IMG/VR virus record: IMGVR_UViG_3300015360_000032
Span: 16,924 to 80,923 of that record
DNA from: a virus
Direction: 5' to 3' (one strand)
DNA: 64,000 nucleotides
In this document: positions 9,077-16,369 of the stretch, piece after piece
Numbering within the stretch: the stretch's first letter is position 1
Layout of the letters: each line of letters starts with the position of its first letter
Program-made: the position numbers and the translations under genes
Notes under the pieces: generated by a model
Databases searched by the model: none
Seen by the model: the letters and a program-made list of their open reading frames with translations, nothing else
Told to the model about the DNA's origin: nothing

Positions 9077-9609
9077 TTTTCTTCCCACTCTACTAGGACA
9101 TCGACTACCTTTTTTTCCCCTAAAGAGTCCTTGATCATCGCCTCTATAGCCTCTTGGTAGTTAGATAACTTCATCGGCAGAAGGCGAAAAACAATCGGGG
9201 TATCCATACTCCAATGCACTCCTGCCGATGTCAGGGGGTCTAAGGTGAAGTGCTTTGTGTACCTCTTCGGGTCATAAACCCTGTTCTCTTGGGGGTCGTT
9301 GAGTACCGCGCCACGGAAATGCAAGTCTTGCAAGGCGCTGATGTAGTCGAGAAGCCTCATGGATACGGGACCCCCGAAGATCATGCCATTGATGCGCGTG
9401 ACGTTCTCTGTAGCCTCCCGACCCGTCATTACATACTGGTCTACCCCAAGTAAGTGCATCCTACCGCAGACCTGTGCCCCCAAAAACAGCGCATCCTTGC
9501 AGATAGCTCCTGAGATAAAAAGCGAATTCAGTGCGTAGGCCACCTGTATTGCACAGACATTTTCTTCTCCCGCCTCTGTTTCAGGCGGGAAGTCCAGTAT
9601 GTCAGCCAT
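9073..9609 (-). CDS. Hypothetical protein of the replication module
   Basis: 178 residues, acidic, starting MADILDFPPETEAGEEN directly after the stop of the upstream gene. There is no membrane segment and I recognise no catalytic motif. It sits between a small winged-helix-like gene and the initiator-like gene and overlaps the latter by four bases, so the three are probably co-translated. Confidence 0.65.
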   Translation of the reverse strand: MADILDFPPETEAGEENVCAIQVAYALNSLFISGAICKDALFLGAQVCGRMHLLGVDQYVMTGREATENVTRINGMIFGGPVSMRLLDYISALQDLHFRGAVLNDPQENRVYDPKRYTKHFTLDPLTSAGVHWSMDTPIVFRLLPMKLSNYQEAIEAMIKDSLGEKKVVDVLVEWEEK

Positions 9610-9612
9610 GTT

Positions 9613-9927
9613 CTACACCATCGTATAAAGGTGTGAGGAGTGCCCGAAGCCTACGGGTGAGCCCGGTTTGACTTCGAGAAACTTGTTCCTTGTAAGCCAC
9701 TCTATCGCGTAATTCATTGTCTCCCTTCGGCATCCCGTGCCCTCCACGAATTCTCCCTCCTTTTCAAACCCCTCGTTTATCTGCCGAAGAGTAAGCTCTA
9801 GAGGGAACCCTCCCGTTAGCTCGGCGGCTCCGATAAACCAGACGGCTAGTCGGGCGGTGGCGTTAGAGATATCAGGATGTTTGTAGGTAACCTTGCGACA
9901 GAAGTTCATCGCTAAATTCGGCGACAT
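9613..9927 (-). CDS. Small winged-helix DNA-binding protein
   Basis: 104 residues. The pattern ATARLAVWFIGAAE, LTLRQINEGFE, CRRETMNYAIEWLTRNKFLEV and a C-terminal beta hairpin fits a winged-helix domain with the recognition helix around residues 66-80. A strong site (AGGAGGGTCCCGC) precedes the ATG. An inverted repeat at 9942-9957 just upstream of the start is a plausible operator, possibly for this protein. Regulator or replication accessory; I cannot tell which. Confidence 0.6.
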   Translation of the reverse strand: MSPNLAMNFCRKVTYKHPDISNATARLAVWFIGAAELTGGFPLELTLRQINEGFEKEGEFVEGTGCRRETMNYAIEWLTRNKFLEVKPGSPVGFGHSSHLYTMV

Positions 9928-9941
9928 GCGGGACCCTCCTA

Positions 9942-9957
9942 AATGTATGCGTACATT
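9942..9957. promoter_or_regulatory. Inverted repeat upstream of winged-helix gene
   Basis: AATGTATGCGTACATT: six-base arms AATGTA/TACATT around TGCG. It lies 15 bases upstream of the ATG of the winged-helix gene at 9613-9927, in the short gap after the preceding gene. Operator function is inferred from position and symmetry. Confidence 0.35.
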
Positions 9958-9979
9958 CTAGTGCATATCCTTCCAGGAG

Positions 9980-10255
9980 TCAATCGTCGTCGCGCTCTCC
10001 CGAGGCTCGACGTTTCATATCAATTTCCCCTGGCGAGAGCGCCCGCATGCGGGGGTAAATTGTGTGCAATTTGTAGGCTTTAACCGGCGCGGGAGCCCTG
10101 GCGGGTACGTGGATGCTCCGGGCTCTGGTCTCAAGAATTTGCCGGTGAATTGGGTCCTCCAGATACTCGTCTAGAGACACCCTCCAATGATCGCGGCGTA
10201 TGGCATTGAACGCCCGAAACAACAATTCTCTGCTGACTGGCGGGCGTTCGGGCAT
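9980..10255 (-). CDS. Small basic hypothetical protein
   Basis: 91 residues starting MPERPPVSRELLFRAFN, rich in Arg and Pro, ending in acidic residues (GERDDD). The start lies just after the stop of the upstream gene. A degenerate dyad copy is read here as GEIDMK near residues 75-80. No family recognised. Confidence 0.6.
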   Translation of the reverse strand: MPERPPVSRELLFRAFNAIRRDHWRVSLDEYLEDPIHRQILETRARSIHVPARAPAPVKAYKLHTIYPRMRALSPGEIDMKRRASGERDDD

Positions 10256-10257
10256 GA

Positions 10258-10608
10258 TCAGAGGGCCGGCAGGTTAGGGGTGATTCCCCGGATAAACTTC
10301 AGAGCCGCGAGCCCTTCGGTACTATTGCGCCCAACCCCCTCAAGACGACAGGCATTCAGCCAAGCTACCTCCACTTGACGAGCCCCTTCATAACTCTTAA
10401 AGCCTTCGCAGAGTTCTGGCGGGTAGCTGAGAGGAATAGCGGAATCATCGTTTGGGTAACAAAGCGACCACGTTTGAGTCTCTTCATTGAATTTGATTTC
10501 AGTCGCTCGGTGAATCTCTTGCCTACCTAGAAACCCGAGGGGAAACTTGTCGTTGTGCATGGCCTGCACCTCCCCTGCCGGAGTGAAGTCGATGACGTGT
10601 CCTACCAT
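10258..10608 (-). CDS. Hypothetical protein
   Basis: 116 residues starting MVGHVIDFTPAGEVQAMHN. The gene is preceded by a dyad copy (10620-10637) running into an AAAGGAGAG ribosome-binding site, and a weaker copy lies inside at 10486-10503. The sequence includes an aromatic beta-strand region (TQTWSLCYPNDD) and a helix (GARQVEVAWLNACRLEG). No family recognised. Confidence 0.65.
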   Translation of the reverse strand: MVGHVIDFTPAGEVQAMHNDKFPLGFLGRQEIHRATEIKFNEETQTWSLCYPNDDSAIPLSYPPELCEGFKSYEGARQVEVAWLNACRLEGVGRNSTEGLAALKFIRGITPNLPAL

Positions 10609-10619
10609 GGTATCTCTCC

Positions 10620-10637
10620 TTTGAAATCAATGTCAAA
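10620..10637. repeat. 18-bp dyad copy (junction)
   Basis: TTTGAAATCAATGTCAAA. Holds the stop of the gene at 10633 and abuts the AAAGGAG site of the next. Confidence 0.8.
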
Positions 10638-10947
10638 AGTTTCCGGGTTGCGCAACCGCGCGGGTGAGTGCCATCATGCCCTCTTGGAAGTGCGTCTTAG
10701 CGACGGCTATCCAGCGGGTTGGCTCGGCTTGCTGGATTCTCAAAAACTCGGCATCTTGCTCTGCGGTCAAATCCCCCTCATGCTCCGCGCCGCGAAGGGC
10801 ATCGGTAGCCTGATGCTTCAAGTGTATCTGGGCCTTCAGCAAAAGAATCGCTAGGGCGAAACCCTCTTGCTTGATTTCATTCATCAGGTTAATTTCTTCC
10901 GCGCTCAGATCACGGTACCCTTTGATCAGTCGATGTTGATTTTCCAT
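10633..10947 (-). CDS. Hypothetical Acb2/Tad1-sized helical protein
   Basis: 104 residues, almost all helical: YRDLSAEEINLMNEIKQEGFALAILLLKAQ, then RWIAVAKTHFQEGMMALTRAVAQP. The pattern YRxLSxEE(I)xLMNxIKxxG with a C-terminal TxFQEGxMxLxRAVAxP recalls a widespread small phage helical protein, the family from which cyclic-nucleotide sponges of the Acb2 type were described. I make that comparison from memory. Its stop codon lies in a dyad copy. It is immediately upstream of the DUF2997 gene's downstream side, in the same operon. Confidence 0.55.
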   Translation of the reverse strand: MENQHRLIKGYRDLSAEEINLMNEIKQEGFALAILLLKAQIHLKHQATDALRGAEHEGDLTAEQDAEFLRIQQAEPTRWIAVAKTHFQEGMMALTRAVAQPGNF

Positions 10948-10949
10948 GG

Positions 10950-11144
10950 CTAGCTCCGCTGCCCGATGCCCGTGCCGGTCTGCACGTAGAAGTCAGGCTT
11001 CTTGTTATCCTTGATTTCCCCCCCGGGGCCAGCAAGGACAAGCTCAAGCTCGCGGGTAGCAAGGGCGCATGACTGGCCCTGGAAACCTTGCGCATCAATG
11101 CTCGACGTACCGTCGGGCTTGATTTCAACCACAATCTTTCTCAT
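10950..11144 (-). CDS. DUF2997 family small protein
   Basis: 64 residues. The sequence MRKIVVEIKPDGTSSIDAQG followed by FQGQSCALATRELELVLA matches the DUF2997 pattern (beta strand, then a GF-G-SC-x-A-T-x-ELE helix). Function of the family is unknown. Members typically occur beside DUF1257 and a Ycf46-like AAA+ ATPase, and both are present here (11257-11703 and 12384-14066). A strong AGGAGAG site precedes the ATG. Only a tRNA gene separates it from the DUF1257 gene. Confidence 0.75.
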   Translation of the reverse strand: MRKIVVEIKPDGTSSIDAQGFQGQSCALATRELELVLAGPGGEIKDNKKPDFYVQTGTGIGQRS

Positions 11145-11168
11145 GGATATCTCTCCTGTTTTGCGTAG

Positions 11169-11245
11169 TGGCGTGGCGTAAGGGAGTCGAACCCCTGACC
11201 TACCCCTTAGAAGGGGGTTGCTCTATCCTGCTGAGCTAACGCCAC
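11169..11245 (-). tRNA. tRNA-Arg (anticodon UCU)
   Basis: Reading the minus strand, the 5' acceptor GTGGCGT (11245-11239) pairs with ACGCCAC (11179-11173), followed by discriminator G and an encoded CCA at 11171-11169. The D arm starts GCTCAG, the anticodon stem is ACCCC/GGGGT with loop CTTCTAA (anticodon TCT, reading AGA), and the T arm contains GGTTCGACTCC. The cloverleaf is complete. AGA is rare in many GC-rich hosts, so the gene may support phage codon use. It lies between DUF2997 and DUF1257. Confidence 0.93.
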
Positions 11246-11256
11246 GAGTTGTTGTA

Positions 11257-11703
11257 TTACAGACCCGCGCCGGTGATTTCCAGTGCGACTGTGCCGTCCA
11301 GCTTAGAGATGCGGCGAACCATGTGACCCTTGCGGCGTGCCGCTTCCGTGGTCGCGTGAATGCCATACATCTGAAACAGCTTGCCCATCTGCGCCTGTTC
11401 GCGCGTCTCCGGGCAAGACGCCTTGGCCCCGAGTGCGGCTGCAACGCCACCGCCATAGAAGTCCGTGCGAGCTTCGTAGCTGCCGTCCGCTGTCTTGTAG
11501 AGGCCGACATCATAGCTGGACGAAGCCAGATGGATGACGAAGTCTGCTTGGCCCATGCCTGCCTGATTGGTGAAGTAGGCGCGGGGCGTGGCGTTCTCAA
11601 CCAGGGTGCAAGCAATTCCGCTCTTTGCAAGCTCCTCGACTGCGGCGCGCAGCGCGGAGACGGATTGAATCTTGATCGACTTGATCGAAGAGGTGTGGGA
11701 CAT
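11257..11703 (-). CDS. DUF1257 (Ycf35-like) protein
   Basis: 148 residues. The start MSHTSSIK, the pattern ALRAAVEELAK, the segment ADFVIHLASSSYDVGLYK and the YEARTDFYGG region followed by a Q-x-Y helix fit DUF1257/Ycf35, known in plastids, cyanobacteria and various bacteria and phages and of unknown biochemical function. It is encoded with a Ycf46-like ATPase upstream and DUF2997 downstream, which supports the call. Ribosome-binding site GAAAGG. Confidence 0.75.
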   Translation of the reverse strand: MSHTSSIKSIKIQSVSALRAAVEELAKSGIACTLVENATPRAYFTNQAGMGQADFVIHLASSSYDVGLYKTADGSYEARTDFYGGGVAAALGAKASCPETREQAQMGKLFQMYGIHATTEAARRKGHMVRRISKLDGTVALEITGAGL

Positions 11704-11749
11704 AGGTGCCTTTCGTGTGTTGGGCTAGAGAATTGAAAGTGTACTGGAA

Positions 11750-11767
11750 AATGAAATTGATTTCAAA
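11750..11767. repeat. 18-bp dyad copy (junction)
   Basis: AATGAAATTGATTTCAAA in the gap before the DUF1257 gene. Confidence 0.75.
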
Positions 11768-11769
11768 GG

Positions 11770-12381
11770 TCAGGTCCTCCTCTTAAGGATGATTCTGCGG
11801 GTAGGTGTATCCGCGATTTCCCTCATCTGGATACCTGTCGGGGTCGAGATTGCTTTCAGGCTCGGGCGGGGAATGGACTCGGGCTGGCTCTCCAGAATCT
11901 CAAAGCACTCCCCGATTTCCTCCTCCTCCATGAAGCGGCGAATGTATGAGTTATTGATTTCGATCATCTGCTGTTCTAGCTCTTCCGCGTTCAGGATGTC
12001 CGCATACCCACTGAACATCATGAATCTGTCTCCACACATGTTCTCCCATCCAGTTGGAATGAAAGCCATGATGTTGTAAAGCGGTGCCCCGACCCGCAGG
12101 CGAAGGAACAACGCACCCTCCCTCAGTGGTGCGCCGTTGCGCTTCCAGCTAGCCTGCAAAAGAATCACAGTACCTAGCGGATGCTCAACAGGCGCGGTAA
12201 TCAGTACGCCGGTATGCTCGAATTGTCCTACCTGCATCCTGCTCTGCGCCCCCCGACTGGCCCCGCTAGTAACTGCGGAGATGCGAGCAAACGGCGCAGA
12301 GACCTTCATGGCCCCGTAGGTCGCAAGCGTGTTGCTCATGTTGGCTTTGCCAAAGCCGATTGTGACGGTTGCTTTAGACAT
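11770..12381 (-). CDS. Hypothetical protein in the AAA+/DUF1257 module
   Basis: 203 residues between the Ycf46-like ATPase and the DUF1257 protein, both of which are in the same run. The start MSKATVTIGFGKANMSN follows a good AGGGGCTAACC site. The middle is beta-rich (TGVLITAPVEHPLGTVILLQ), a Glu-rich helix lies near residue 150 (RRFMEEEEIGECFEI) and the C-terminus is basic. I recognise no family. Co-location suggests it is a fourth component or a substrate adaptor of the module. Confidence 0.6.
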   Translation of the reverse strand: MSKATVTIGFGKANMSNTLATYGAMKVSAPFARISAVTSGASRGAQSRMQVGQFEHTGVLITAPVEHPLGTVILLQASWKRNGAPLREGALFLRLRVGAPLYNIMAFIPTGWENMCGDRFMMFSGYADILNAEELEQQMIEINNSYIRRFMEEEEIGECFEILESQPESIPRPSLKAISTPTGIQMREIADTPTRRIILKRRT

Positions 12382-12383
12382 GG

Positions 12384-14066
12384 TTAGCCCCTGCTAGGGG
12401 TAAGAATGCGACGAGTCCTAGGCGTTGCTCCCCCGGGTGATCCCGCTGCTGCGGGCTCGTAGCTCACCGGGGTTGCGTTGTCTTTGGCCCATTTGAGAAT
12501 GCGGTCGATGTTCTCTTTGTGCGATTTTGACATAGGCACCATCTCGCGGATAGCCTTCACGATATGCCGCATTTCCAAGTCTTGCGCATCCTCATCATTG
12601 TAGGAATCGATCAATGCCGACTTGACTGCTGACTCAATCTCCGCAGGGACGTACCCCTCAGTTACTGCCATGAACTCAGCAATCTCCGCAGATTTGAATT
12701 TCTTGATGTCACGCTTGCGCTTGCGAAGGTGAATAGCAAGCACGTCTCTACGGTCGATTGCGTCTGGCAACCCCGATGCAAAGATTTCGTCGAAGCGACC
12801 ACGGCGAAGTAGCTCGGGCGGCAAGCTGTCGATACGGTTCGCGGTGACGATGGTAAAGACTGGCGCGGTGTTCTCCTGCAACCAAGTTAGGAACGTTCCA
12901 AGCACGCGGGACGATGATCCTGCATCGCCGCCGCCTGCGCCTGCTCCCCCTAGTCCCTTGTCGATTTCATCTACGAACAAGACCACGGGGGCCATGCCCT
13001 CGATCATCTTCAATGCCTGACGTACGCGGCTTTCCGAATCGCCAAGCCACTTAGAGAAGACGCGGCCAAAATCCAAACGGACCAGAGGAATCTCAAGCTC
13101 GAAAGCTGCTGCCTTTGCGACAAGGCTCTTTCCGGTTCCGGGTACGCCGGCCAGTACGATCCCCTTCGGCGGCTGAATCCCGTACTCTCGGGCTTCGTCC
13201 GTGAAGCAAGTAGCGCGCAGGCGCAACCAATCCTTAAGCCGGCCCATACCACCGACGTTCTCAATGTCTTCGGTGTGAGTCAGTTCGAGGATTTCTGATT
13301 GCCTAACTATGGCAGTTTTCCCCCTCGCTACCCCTTCAAGCAGCCTGTCCGCAGTGATGGCATCGTCCTGCGCCAAACTCGCATCAATGACGGAAATTGC
13401 CACATAGGTTTCGAACTCCTGCAAGGATAGGCCGAGGCCCATGTTTGCAATCTTGATCAGTTGCTCCTCCGTGACTGTCGAACCTTTCGGGAACGTGCTT
13501 TTGTTCTTCGTCATGTCCTTGATGGAGCGCGAAAGAATGGCCCGCAGTTCCTCTGAATCCGGGGTAGGCAAGTCCGCGACAACTACGGTACCCACGGCAA
13601 GCTCCGTGATCGGGACATCCGGCGTAACGAGAATCGTGCAAACGTTTGTCGATGGCAGGATCGCGGAGTATTGCTGAAGCATCTCCGTGACAATCGGCAT
13701 GCCCACGAGGAACGGCATCGGGTTGATGTAGATAAAGTAGTGAACCTTGTCCCTGCGCAGCGAGACTTGGCTTGTCGGGCCGCGAAGGTCTTCCAGCGGA
13801 GCGCGCAACGCTTCAAGAAAGTCTTTACCGTCGCCTGTTACCTTATGGTCCGCAAAGTTCTCCGTAGTGAAGACGCGGAACCCATTGGTAATGTCCCATT
13901 CCTTATAGGGCTCTCCCGAGCCGACAAGATTCTTTCGCAGGATAAGCGCGGCCCGTAAAACCTCCCGGGTACGTATCTGGATAACTGATCCGCCAGCATC
14001 TGCAAGACGGTGAATGCTGCCCATCAGCATAGCTTCGCTGTGGGGCGCTTGTGCAATAGAAGACAT
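12384..14066 (-). CDS. Ycf46-like AAA+ ATPase
   Basis: 560 residues. The N-terminal half (about 1-270) is a non-AAA region of the kind seen in Ycf46 proteins, with IYINPMPFLVGMP near 115. The C-terminal AAA+ core is classic: VGGMGRLKDWLRLR, GVPGTGKS (Walker A near 310), VVLFVDEID (Walker B near 365), TANRIDSLPPELLRRGRFDE (sensor 1 and arginine-finger region near 420) and a C-terminal lid with EGYVPAEIESAVK. It should form a hexameric ATPase. It is not FtsH: there is no zinc-protease motif and no membrane segment. Encoded with DUF1257 and DUF2997 proteins; the substrate is unknown. Confidence 0.88.
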   Translation of the reverse strand: MSSIAQAPHSEAMLMGSIHRLADAGGSVIQIRTREVLRAALILRKNLVGSGEPYKEWDITNGFRVFTTENFADHKVTGDGKDFLEALRAPLEDLRGPTSQVSLRRDKVHYFIYINPMPFLVGMPIVTEMLQQYSAILPSTNVCTILVTPDVPITELAVGTVVVADLPTPDSEELRAILSRSIKDMTKNKSTFPKGSTVTEEQLIKIANMGLGLSLQEFETYVAISVIDASLAQDDAITADRLLEGVARGKTAIVRQSEILELTHTEDIENVGGMGRLKDWLRLRATCFTDEAREYGIQPPKGIVLAGVPGTGKSLVAKAAAFELEIPLVRLDFGRVFSKWLGDSESRVRQALKMIEGMAPVVLFVDEIDKGLGGAGAGGGDAGSSSRVLGTFLTWLQENTAPVFTIVTANRIDSLPPELLRRGRFDEIFASGLPDAIDRRDVLAIHLRKRKRDIKKFKSAEIAEFMAVTEGYVPAEIESAVKSALIDSYNDEDAQDLEMRHIVKAIREMVPMSKSHKENIDRILKWAKDNATPVSYEPAAAGSPGGATPRTRRILTPSRG

Positions 14067-14183
14067 GAATTGTTCCTTATGAGGGGCTTACGCCCGGTCG
14101 TACTTGGACCGATATGGGGGCTGGAATAGCGACCCATGGGGAACATTGTAGGACATGTCAACCGACTTGGCTACTTCAGTTTC

Positions 14184-14201
14184 ATTGAAATCAATTTCAT
14201 T
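14184..14201. repeat. 18-bp dyad copy (junction, near terminator)
   Basis: ATTGAAATCAATTTCATT, 20 bases beyond the terminator at 14221-14243, before the AAA+ gene. Confidence 0.8.
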
Positions 14202-14220
14202 TGTGAGTTGAACGCCCAAT

Positions 14221-14243
14221 AAAAAAGCGCCCCGAAGGGCGCT
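14221..14243 (-). terminator. Intrinsic terminator after small abundant-looking protein gene
   Basis: On the minus strand AGCGCCC-TTCG-GGGCGCT runs straight into six T residues: a seven-pair stem with a stable UUCG tetraloop. It follows the gene at 14269-14721 and ends the lysis/late unit. A dyad repeat lies 20 bases beyond it (14184-14201). Confidence 0.9.
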
Positions 14244-14268
14244 CTGTCCGAAGGCCGTAGCCTGCGGG

Positions 14269-14721
14269 TTAGACCAGGGCGGTGTAGTCGCCGTAGGTAC
14301 CTTGGTCGGCATCAGCAACCGCTTGACCGACAGCAACCTTCTCGACGAAACGAGCTTGGAAGCGGCCACCGAGAGTGGCTACGGTGAGGGCGACATCAGT
14401 GCCAGCGCCATTCTTAGCATGCGTGACCTTCACAGCGGTAACGCCAGGAGCCACCGCACCGCCGTAGCCAGCAGCGCTGACAGTGGTGTAGACCTTGTCT
14501 GCGCCGTAGACCGCGTAGTCGCCAGCAACAGCTTGCGGATCATCGCTGGTGAAAGCCAGGGTCACATCGCTCGGGCCAGCCACCGAGAAAAAGATGTCGT
14601 GCGTCTTGGTCGGATCAAGGCCGGTGACCTTGGTAACCGATGTGTTGGCAGTGAACGTAACGGCGTTGACTTGGTCGTTGCCGATTCTGGCGAGGCCGGT
14701 ACGGCCAATGGGGGTGCTCAT
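14269..14721 (-). CDS. Small beta-rich protein, probable virion protein
   Basis: 150 residues starting MSTPIGRTGLARIGNDQVN, with no signal peptide and a composition rich in Thr, Val, Ala and Gly typical of beta-sandwich phage structural or decoration proteins. It is preceded by an AAGGAG site and followed by the strongest terminator in the window, which suggests high expression. No family recognised. Its position right after the spanins is unusual for a capsid decoration protein, so the role is open. Confidence 0.6.
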   Translation of the reverse strand: MSTPIGRTGLARIGNDQVNAVTFTANTSVTKVTGLDPTKTHDIFFSVAGPSDVTLAFTSDDPQAVAGDYAVYGADKVYTTVSAAGYGGAVAPGVTAVKVTHAKNGAGTDVALTVATLGGRFQARFVEKVAVGQAVADADQGTYGDYTALV

Positions 14722-14765
14722 AAAACTCCTTGTGTTGCGGATATCTCCGCGTTGGGTTCGCGCAG

Positions 14766-15089
14766 CTACGGAGTAGCCCGCTCCTTTTGGACTACTATTT
14801 CAAGGTAGTCAGCTAACGTGGTGTGCCGCTGGATGCATTCGGCCAAAGCCTTTGCCATGTCTGCGTAGTCTTGTAGCAGCGACCCCACCTCGTTGGCGGG
14901 CATTGCTGCCGGCAATCCTTCACATCGCTTCAACCAATCCATCTTGATGTTGGCTACTGCAACCTCAGTTTCCGACTTGAATTTAATTTCAGGCCGTACC
15001 TCGTTATGCGCGCAACCAACCAACACTGCGATTATGGCTGCGATCCCGACGCTGGCAAAGGGGCGACAAGCTGTCTGGCCTTTTTCCAT
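14766..15089 (-). CDS. Rz1: o-spanin, Rz1-like outer-membrane lipoprotein
   Basis: 107 residues. A short positively charged start, a hydrophobic stretch (VGIAAIIAVLVGC) and a lipobox ending LVGC (Cys near residue 26) mark a lipoprotein signal. The gene overlaps the 3' end of the Rz gene by 58 bases in another frame, the standard overlapped arrangement. With Rz it would bridge the periplasm and fuse inner and outer membranes at lysis. It is longer and less proline-rich than lambda Rz1. A degenerate dyad lies inside (14976-14993). Confidence 0.82.
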   Translation of the reverse strand: MEKGQTACRPFASVGIAAIIAVLVGCAHNEVRPEIKFKSETEVAVANIKMDWLKRCEGLPAAMPANEVGSLLQDYADMAKALAECIQRHTTLADYLEIVVQKERATP

Positions 15090-15436
15090 TCTTCATATCC
15101 CCCGGGCGGCAGTGGTTGGGCGTAAAACTCACGAACGATTTCGCGCTCTTTCGTGATGTTGTTCGTGATGGTGGTGTGTTCTATCTTGATTTTTGCAATG
15201 GATTGCAAAAGCTCTTCTCTTCTCTTCTCTGCAAGGTCGCGGTAGAACTTTGTCGAGGCGGCGTGCTTGTCTATCTCTTTCTGGATGTTTAGTACCGCCT
15301 CACTCACGGCCTGCAATTTTCTTTCCTCTTCGCCAGCGCGAGTTACGTTCCAAGTAGTATAGATTGTCAGCGCGACAAGCGCGGCGAATGCGCCTAGCTT
15401 GAGATACAGGGACCAGGGCGCTAGCCAGCTAAACAT
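15032..15436 (-). CDS. Rz: i-spanin, Rz-like
   Basis: 134 residues. An N-terminal membrane anchor (LYLKLGAFAALVALTIYTTW, residues 10-29) is followed by a long coiled coil (EEERKLQAVSEAVLNIQKEI onward) and a periplasmic end, the Rz layout. It partners the overlapping Rz1-like lipoprotein. A symmetrical dyad variant (15192-15209, TTTGCAAT/ATTGCAAA) lies inside the coding region. Placement after muramidase and holin-like genes supports a lysis role. Confidence 0.85.
   Translation of the reverse strand: MFSWLAPWSLYLKLGAFAALVALTIYTTWNVTRAGEEERKLQAVSEAVLNIQKEIDKHAASTKFYRDLAEKRREELLQSIAKIKIEHTTITNNITKEREIVREFYAQPLPPGGYEEWKKARQLVAPLPASGSQP
15192..15209. repeat. 18-bp dyad variant (intragenic)
   Basis: TTTGCAATGGATTGCAAA: fully symmetrical arms with paired A-to-C and T-to-G changes, in the Rz gene. 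Confidence 0.6.
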
Positions 15437-15439
15437 CGC

Positions 15440-15799
15440 TTAGCTCTTCGAGGCGTAGCCCTGAACCACAGAGCTAGTGCCCGCTGCCTTGATTCGAACG
15501 TTCTGCACGCCCCTAACGTCGAGCTTGATCCAGTGGATGCCAACGCCTGCGGCGGCAAGGTTACCGGACGCCTTCAAGATCGGGTGATTCGGAGTGGTGA
15601 AGTCGCCCGACACACCGGCCATGGGGAGCCAGTTACCCGCACCGACGATTTGATACTCGACGGTGAAGGCACTCAAAGCGGCCGTAGCAACGGAGAAATC
15701 CAGCCACAGCACCGAGTAATCGGATACTTGAAGGGTAGCGACAACCTCTAGGGCGTCGATATCCAGATTAACGAAATTCTCTCTCTTTGACAGTGCCAT
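15440..15799 (-). CDS. Beta-rich hypothetical protein in the lysis region
   Basis: 119 residues starting MALSKRENFVNLDIDALEV, beta-rich, without signal or membrane segments. The strand-like segment HWIKLDVRGVQNVRIKAAG resembles small virion-associated proteins, but I recognise no family. It is inserted between the muramidase and the spanin genes, with an AGGAG site four bases after the upstream spacing. Confidence 0.55.
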   Translation of the reverse strand: MALSKRENFVNLDIDALEVVATLQVSDYSVLWLDFSVATAALSAFTVEYQIVGAGNWLPMAGVSGDFTTPNHPILKASGNLAAAGVGIHWIKLDVRGVQNVRIKAAGTSSVVQGYASKS

Positions 15800-15817
15800 T
15801 TCGAACTCCTAGTAAGG

Positions 15818-16369
15818 TTAGGTGACGCGGTGCAAAACCCAGCCAAAGATAAAATCTTCTTGTGATTGGTTCTTTTCCGCGATGTCCATATAGCGACAGG
15901 TTTGCAGGCCGTTCAAGATTCGGAGCATGACTTTTTCGCCATCGGGGTATCGATTCATGAGGAAGGTTTTCAGCGTATGCACAGTCATCTTTCCGATCTT
16001 GCCATCAACAGTAAGGTCCGGATATCTCTTGCCCTGCGCGTTGAGCGCGTTCAATGCTTTTTGCAACCAGCGGCTCGGGTGATCCGGCCCCATATTCACC
16101 CCTGTGTCGAACATCTCTTCGGCTATAGCTTCGCTGACTGTGGAGACCATCCAGAATCCCGTGGCAATCCAGTATCTCTCTTGGTAGATACTTGCCGCGA
16201 GCGTCTTTGAAATTGATTTCATATCGCCAGTGTATCCCCACGCTCTGGCAACTTGCTCTGTGATCCCATGGTTGGTCGGGCCACCGCGATCATTGGGGTG
16301 GTCTACATAGCCGCCCTCTCGGGCGATTAGATCATCAATGTACTTCTGGACTTTCGGGTTCATCATCAT
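15818..16369 (-). CDS. Endolysin, GH108 N-acetylmuramidase with PG_binding_3 domain
   Basis: 183 residues. IAREGGYVDHPNDRGGPTNHG (catalytic Glu near residue 18) is the signature of glycoside hydrolase 108; YWIATGF and DTGVNMGP follow as in the family, and the C-terminal part (residues 105-183, TVDGKIGKMTVHTLK) is a PG_binding_3-like peptidoglycan-binding domain. It cleaves the glycan strand. No signal peptide is visible, so release should depend on the holin. The ATG overlaps the holin stop (ATGA). A dyad copy at 16206-16223 is read MKSIS. Confidence 0.93.
   Translation of the reverse strand: MMMNPKVQKYIDDLIAREGGYVDHPNDRGGPTNHGITEQVARAWGYTGDMKSISKTLAASIYQERYWIATGFWMVSTVSEAIAEEMFDTGVNMGPDHPSRWLQKALNALNAQGKRYPDLTVDGKIGKMTVHTLKTFLMNRYPDGEKVMLRILNGLQTCRYMDIAEKNQSQEDFIFGWVLHRVT
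16206..16223. repeat. 18-bp dyad copy (intragenic)
   Basis: TTTGAAATTGATTTCATA in the muramidase gene. Confidence 0.75.

Noticed and set aside
14088-14369. 93-residue minus-strand frame crossing the terminator
   Set aside because: Its upstream part overlaps the gene at 14269 in another frame and it reads through the strong terminator. A 22-residue piece (MSYNVPHGSLFQPPYRSKYD) could start at 14153, but no convincing ribosome-binding site is present.
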